From Desulfobacterales bacterium (GTDB taxonomy: Bacteria; Desulfobacterota; Syntrophobacteria; B119-G9): 36,595 nucleotides of DNA. Positions 32,851 to 36,595 of this stretch are shown piece after piece (position 1 is the first letter of the stretch; each line of letters starts with the position of its first letter). The notes beneath the pieces were generated by a model. It saw only the letters and a program-made list of their open reading frames with translations. It ran no database searches and was not told the DNA's origin. Location of the stretch: contig JALSTM010000228.1 in the NCBI GenBank assembly GCA_026983715.1, forward strand, positions 1-36,595, written 5' to 3'. A program made the position numbers and the translations under genes.

Positions 32851-33639
32851 CTACTCGGCACCTTCCACTTCCATGGGTTGACCAAGGAGGTTTAGAGGTG
32901 ATTTGCCGTCAGGAACACCAGTTTTGTAATCAAACAGGTCTTCGACAATCTTGCCCACTTCTTTGTAAAGAGTTCTAAGTGGTATCTGGGCGGGGCATAT
33001 TTCTTCACAAAGCCCACAGTCTATGCATCGACCCGCCATGTGTACGGCTCGAACAAGGTGGAACGTAGGATCGGGGGGTAAGGTACCTCCAGGTATTAGG
33101 TCCGGATCCTCTAGGGTGCATTCCTTGCAAAAACAAACAGGGCATATATCCCTGCAACCAAAACATTTCAAACACCTGTCGAAGTTCTTCAGCCAGTAAT
33201 CCAGCCGCTCAGAAAGTGGCATCTCTTCAATTTCTTTCAGTCGGTAACTTTCTGTAACCGGGTTCACCTTCTCGCCGTAGTCAATCACGCTCGGAAAAGG
33301 TTCCGGGCATTCACACTGGTCGGCCAGGTCTTGAGAACATGCAAATCCGAGAATTTTTACCTTGTCAGGTTCAACCTGGTTCCACTTGTACAGCTCGTTA
33401 AGCGCCCGCTCCTCACAACCTCTAACCACTATTCCCCACTTTTTAGATGGGTCCTTGCGGTAGAGATGTAGAAACATTTTTATAAGAGGGTATCGAGCGT
33501 TATCGAGGTAAAGATCATCAAGATCCTGGAGATTTTCTTTGGTAAATACCCATGGTAATGGATATCCCTTGAGGTTTCTCAAAGCCAATATGGCATCTAC
33601 TTCACCTGTGTTGAGCAATTTTTCAATTTTTTCTTTCAT
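32851..33639 (-). CDS. Polyferredoxin-like protein with FrhB-type N-terminal region
   Basis: 262 aa. Residues 60-115 (KWGIVVRGCEERALNELYKW, VKILGFACSQDLADQCECP) resemble the F420-hydrogenase/formate dehydrogenase beta (FrhB) region. Two [4Fe-4S] motifs follow: C156xxC159xxC162xxxC166P with extra CFCKEC (169, 171, 174), and C205xxC208xxC211xxxC215P in RCIDCGLCEEICPAQ. It should carry electrons between iron-sulfur partners. It is the last gene of the operon, 40 bp after the NfnB-like gene, so it probably links that flavoprotein or the formate dehydrogenase to an acceptor. The exact family and acceptor are not established; HdrC-like Fe-S proteins are an alternative. Confidence 0.82.
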   Translation of the reverse strand: MKEKIEKLLNTGEVDAILALRNLKGYPLPWVFTKENLQDLDDLYLDNARYPLIKMFLHLYRKDPSKKWGIVVRGCEERALNELYKWNQVEPDKVKILGFACSQDLADQCECPEPFPSVIDYGEKVNPVTESYRLKEIEEMPLSERLDYWLKNFDRCLKCFGCRDICPVCFCKECTLEDPDLIPGGTLPPDPTFHLVRAVHMAGRCIDCGLCEEICPAQIPLRTLYKEVGKIVEDLFDYKTGVPDGKSPLNLLGQPMEVEGAE

Positions 33640-33679
33640 ATCAGCACCATTTAGTAAGTTGCATCGATTTAGGTACCTA

Positions 33680-35101
33680 TTAACTGGTCAGGTATTCGTG
33701 CATTGCCTGCGCTGCTATTTTGCCTGCGCCCATTGCGCTTATTACTGTGGCTCCACCAGTAACAATATCACCGCCTGCCCAGACCCTGGCTTTGCTCGTT
33801 TTGCCTTTTTCATCGGCGACCACTGTGCCCCACCTGGTAGTTTCAAGATCCGGGGTGGTATTTGGGATCAGGGGGTTAGGCGACGTTCCGAGGGAGACAA
33901 CAACAGTGTCTATATCCATAACGTATTCACTTCCTTCAATAGGAACTGGTCTGCGTCTGCCGCTCTCATCCGGTTCGCCAAGCTGCATCTTTAGAAGTTC
34001 CATGGCGCAAACGTTGTTCCTCCCGTCAGCCAGAAAACCGATAGGTGTTGTAAGGAAGTGAAACTGAATCTCTTCTTCTTCTGCGTTTTCAACTTCTTCC
34101 GCCCTTGCGGGCATTTCTTCCCTAGATCTTCTATAGATAACGTGTACCTCTTCCGCGCCCAATCTCACCGCGCATCGAGCGGCATCCATTGCAACATTTC
34201 CTCCCCCTATTACAGCGACCCTTCTCCCCATTTTGAGAGGAGTTGCATATTCAGGGTAGAGGTAGGCTTTCATGAGATTAGTACGGGTGAGAAATTCATT
34301 GGCAGAGTAGATCATGTTGAGATTTTCTCCCGGAACTCCCAGAAACCTTGGAAGTCCTGCTCCGGTGCCAAGGAAAACCGCATCGTATTTGCCGTTGAGC
34401 AATTCGTCGAGGGTCATGTTGATGCCGATTACGGTATCAAGGTGAAGCTCAACTCCCAGTTTCTGCACGTAATCCACTTCACCCCGAACTATGTCTTTCG
34501 GCAAACGAAACTCGGGAATACCGTACACGAGTACCCCACCGGCAATGTGAAGGGCTTCAAACAGATCTACCTTGTGTCCCAACTTTGCCAACTCCGAAGC
34601 CACGGTCAAGCCGGCGGGACCCGAACCCACCACAGCAACGTTTTTACCGGTTGATGGAGCAATCTCGGGAAGTTGAACCTCTCCCTGGGCTCTTTCCCAG
34701 TCCGCCACATACCTTTCCAAGCGACCAATGGCGATGGGAGCACCTTTTTGGTTCAAAGTACACTTAAGTTCGCACTGCGTTTCCTGGGGACACACGCGCC
34801 CGCAGATACCCGGCAAACTCGTTTTTCGTTTTAGCACTTCAAGTGCCTTTGGCAGGTTGTCCTCTTTTATCGCCTCTATGAAATCAGGAATGTCGATATT
34901 AACAGGACATCCCGACTGGCACGGCCTTTTCTTGCACTGAATGCACCGGTTTGCTTCTTTCAAGGCCATATCATGAGTATAGCCGAGGGCCACCTCATTG
35001 AAATTCCTGCGCCTGATGGCGGGTTCTTGCTTTGGCATCTTGACGCGATTTAGATCTAGTTTCTTTTTTGGTTTCTTTTTGGGTTTTTCAGGCTCAGCCA
35101 T
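33680..35101 (-). CDS. NfnB / GltA-type FAD-NAD(P) oxidoreductase (glutamate synthase small subunit-like)
   Basis: 473 aa. After a Lys/Pro-rich leader come the N-terminal Fe-S ligands (ANRCIQCKKRPCQSGCPVNI and GICGRVCPQETQCELKC), an FAD-binding fold (VAVVGSGPAGLTVASELAKL) and an NAD(P) fold (VAVIGGGNVAMDAARCAVRL), with GGDIVTGGATVISAMGAGK near the end. This is the fold of glutamate synthase beta, SudA and NfnB, where NfnB houses the bifurcating FAD. No large glutamate synthase subunit is adjacent, while an NfnA-like gene lies directly upstream, which favours NfnB over GltD. An AGGAGC ribosome binding site is present; the gap to the upstream gene is 113 bp. Confidence 0.92.
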   Translation of the reverse strand: MAEPEKPKKKPKKKLDLNRVKMPKQEPAIRRRNFNEVALGYTHDMALKEANRCIQCKKRPCQSGCPVNIDIPDFIEAIKEDNLPKALEVLKRKTSLPGICGRVCPQETQCELKCTLNQKGAPIAIGRLERYVADWERAQGEVQLPEIAPSTGKNVAVVGSGPAGLTVASELAKLGHKVDLFEALHIAGGVLVYGIPEFRLPKDIVRGEVDYVQKLGVELHLDTVIGINMTLDELLNGKYDAVFLGTGAGLPRFLGVPGENLNMIYSANEFLTRTNLMKAYLYPEYATPLKMGRRVAVIGGGNVAMDAARCAVRLGAEEVHVIYRRSREEMPARAEEVENAEEEEIQFHFLTTPIGFLADGRNNVCAMELLKMQLGEPDESGRRRPVPIEGSEYVMDIDTVVVSLGTSPNPLIPNTTPDLETTRWGTVVADEKGKTSKARVWAGGDIVTGGATVISAMGAGKIAAQAMHEYLTS

Positions 35102-35214
35102 TGAAAGCTCCTATTTCTCTCTTATTAGATCGCCTGTCATGTTTTGTTTTGAAATTACATCCCTTGTAACAGCCTCGTTATAAAACCAGTTTACTTCCAT
35201 TTCAGAAAACAATG

Positions 35215-36060
35215 TTACCATTGGGAACAAGAGCTACATTGAAAGCTTTGTTGTCCCAATATCTCGTCAGCGTATGTGCACCTACGTGCCATCAGAACAT
35301 CCCAGCCCTGCACCAGGTGCCCGTTAAATTCGGGGCCATGCACGCATGCAAACCTATTTTTGCCTTCAACTACACACCTGCAAGCACCGCACATCCCTGT
35401 TCCGTCAACCATAAGGGGAGCAAGATGAACATATGTCGGTATTTCTTTTGGCCTGGTGATTTCGCAGCACAGCTTCATCAAGCAAAAGGATGCCATGGCA
35501 ATAACGCGATCAATACATTCCCTAGGATGCCGCTTGACAAGTTGGCGCAACGGTTTAAGCGCTGTTGGATTGGTAAATCCTCCGTCACCCCCGGCCGCCA
35601 GGATCAATTCATCACTGATTTCTCTTAATTTCTCTTCACCGAACAGGTTTTCCTGGTTTGGCACCTGCAAGATAGTGGTAATCTTGTTTCCTTTTTCCTT
35701 CAGCGCCTCTATGGTGGGCACCATCCCGGCGATTCCGTATCCGCTAACAACGCACACCACGTGACCGAAATGATCTACATGGGATGGCCTGCCCAGAGGG
35801 CCTATCAGGTGAGCAAGACTGTCTCCTTTTTGGAGTTTCGCAAGAGCTCTAGTGGTTTTGCCCACTTCGATAAATACGAACTCCACGCTACCATCTTCCT
35901 TGTTCCAGTCGCTCAACGTAAAGGGGACTCGTTCACCCTTTTCGTCAATGATTAAGATTATAAACTGGCCAGGTTGAGCTTTTGCAGCCACCAGAGGGGC
36001 TTTAACTCGCATACGATGAACGCTTGAAGCTAATTCTTCTTTTTCGACTATGGTAAACAT
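35215..36060 (-). CDS. NfnA / SudB-type ferredoxin-NAD(P) reductase subunit
   Basis: 281 aa from the ATG at 36060, which has GAGGT five bases before it; the ORF track extends ten codons too far. An FAD/NAD reductase fold (KAQPGQFIILIIDEKGERVP, GPLGRP, VVCVVSGYGIAGMVPTIEAL) is followed by a DHODB-type [2Fe-2S] site, MVDGTGMCGACRCVVEG, with ligands D219, C224, C227 and C239: the Asp1Cys3 pattern of SudB/NfnA. It ends with an extra CSSCSQ. In NfnAB it exchanges electrons with NAD(H). Its start is 2 bp after the formate dehydrogenase stop, so translation is coupled. Confidence 0.93.
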   Translation of the reverse strand: MFTIVEKEELASSVHRMRVKAPLVAAKAQPGQFIILIIDEKGERVPFTLSDWNKEDGSVEFVFIEVGKTTRALAKLQKGDSLAHLIGPLGRPSHVDHFGHVVCVVSGYGIAGMVPTIEALKEKGNKITTILQVPNQENLFGEEKLREISDELILAAGGDGGFTNPTALKPLRQLVKRHPRECIDRVIAMASFCLMKLCCEITRPKEIPTYVHLAPLMVDGTGMCGACRCVVEGKNRFACVHGPEFNGHLVQGWDVLMARRCTYADEILGQQSFQCSSCSQW

Positions 36061-36062
36061 AG

Positions 36063-36595
36063 CTACCTCTTTTCGATTCTTACGGCACATGCCTTATATT
36101 CGGGTATTCGGCTTATCGGATCGTGAGCAGGATTGGTAAGAACGTTGACGGGACTTTCGGAAAAATGAAAGTCCATGGTTATAACACCCTTGGGCGCCTT
36201 GTCACTTATCAAAACTTTTGCTTCAACGGATCCGCGCCTTGAAATTACTCGCACCACATCTCCATCACTGAGTCCTAACTCAGCCGCGTCATCGGGGTGA
36301 ATCTCCACCAATTCTTCTCCGCGAATTATATTGAGACCTGCAACCTTGCGGGTCATTGTACCTGTATGGAAATGAAAGAGGCTTCGTGCGGTGGTAAGTA
36401 CAAATGGATATTCTTCGTCTGGCATCTCCTGGGGTCCCTTGTAAACTAGAGGTTCGAAATGCCCCTTTCCTCTGGTGAACGCCTGGGTATGAAGAATAGG
36501 GGTACCGGGGTGTTCCGGACTTGGGCATGGCCACTGCAGGGTTGTCATCTGGAGCCGGCTAAAGGTAATGCCACCGTAACTTGGTGTGACTTTAT
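36063..36595 (-). CDS. fdhA: Formate dehydrogenase-like molybdopterin oxidoreductase, C-terminal part (partial)
   Basis: About 177 codons; the frame stays open to the window edge, so the ATG at 36548 in the ORF track is internal. Upstream in frame it reads TPSYGGITFSRLQ, then LQWPCPSPEHPGTPILHTQA and FTRGKGHFEPL. The MGD-binding C-terminal domain follows, with FHFHTGTMTRKVAGLN, PDDAAELGLSDGDVVRVISR and HDPISRIPEYKACAVR. These match FdhA-type catalytic subunits. The metal (Mo or W), the Cys/Sec residue and the N-terminal Fe-S clusters lie outside the window. Formate oxidation or CO2 reduction in the cytoplasm is inferred. Confidence 0.88.
   Translation of the reverse strand, partial: KVTPSYGGITFSRLQMTTLQWPCPSPEHPGTPILHTQAFTRGKGHFEPLVYKGPQEMPDEEYPFVLTTARSLFHFHTGTMTRKVAGLNIIRGEELVEIHPDDAAELGLSDGDVVRVISRRGSVEAKVLISDKAPKGVITMDFHFSESPVNVLTNPAHDPISRIPEYKACAVRIEKR

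Noticed and set aside
34058-34654. 198-aa + strand ORF opposite the NfnB-like gene
   Set aside because: Antisense shadow of a strongly conserved flavoprotein frame.

Overview
This is a chromosomal window with no mobile element, CRISPR array, tRNA or rRNA gene that I could find. Gene order, composition and protein types suggest an anaerobic member of the Desulfobacterota (former Deltaproteobacteria), probably a sulfate reducer or syntroph of the Syntrophobacter type. The pointers are a formate dehydrogenase/NfnAB-like gene set, a two-subunit B12-dependent acyl-CoA mutase with MeaB, the PF09936-type methyltransferase beside TrmD, and an RpoA with an acidic linker. The taxon is an inference from recall; no search was run.

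Region 1 (1-16135, + strand): the end of tuf, then one unbroken S10-spc-alpha superoperon: rpsJ, rplC, rplD, rplW, rplB, rpsS, rplV, rpsC, rplP, rpmC, rpsQ, rplN, rplX, rplE, rpsN (zinc type), rpsH, rplF, rplR, rpsE, rpmD, rplO, secY, adk, map, infA, rpmJ, rpsM, rpsK, rpsD, rpoA, rplQ. It closes with a 17-bp bidirectional terminator. rpmJ (37 codons) is missing from the ORF track. Many genes start with TTG, and the zinc-binding forms of S14, S4, L36, L24 and Adk are all present.

Region 2 (16135-22510, mostly - strand): a 71-aa Cys4 protein convergent with rplQ; a DUF721/DciA-like gene (+) whose stop codon interlocks with that of uvrC (-); then an operon, read leftwards, of mutase large subunit, B12-binding small subunit and meaB. 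The large subunit carries Phe and Gln where methylmalonyl-CoA mutases carry Tyr and Arg, so it is more likely an isobutyryl-CoA-type mutase.

Region 3 (22556-29040, + strand): a small Cys-rich protein, tatA, and the ffh-rpsP-khpA-rimM-trmD-SPOUT methylase-rplS-rnhB-yraN cluster for protein targeting, ribosome maturation and tRNA modification. ffh has a near-consensus sigma70-type promoter.

Region 4 (29084-32754): a - strand operon of an ArsA/Get3-type ATPase with an HSP20-like C-terminus followed by two unrecognised Cys-rich proteins. It diverges from a response regulator-GGDEF protein (+), with a nested dyad in the gap. A DUF123 GIY-YIG protein converges on and overlaps the GGDEF gene.

Region 5 (32784-36595, - strand): a partial formate dehydrogenase-like molybdopterin subunit, NfnA/SudB-like, NfnB/GltA-like, and an FrhB-like polyferredoxin, closed by a terminator. 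This looks like a formate-linked soluble electron-transfer (possibly bifurcating) complex. It and the ArsA operon are the best candidates for under-described systems here.
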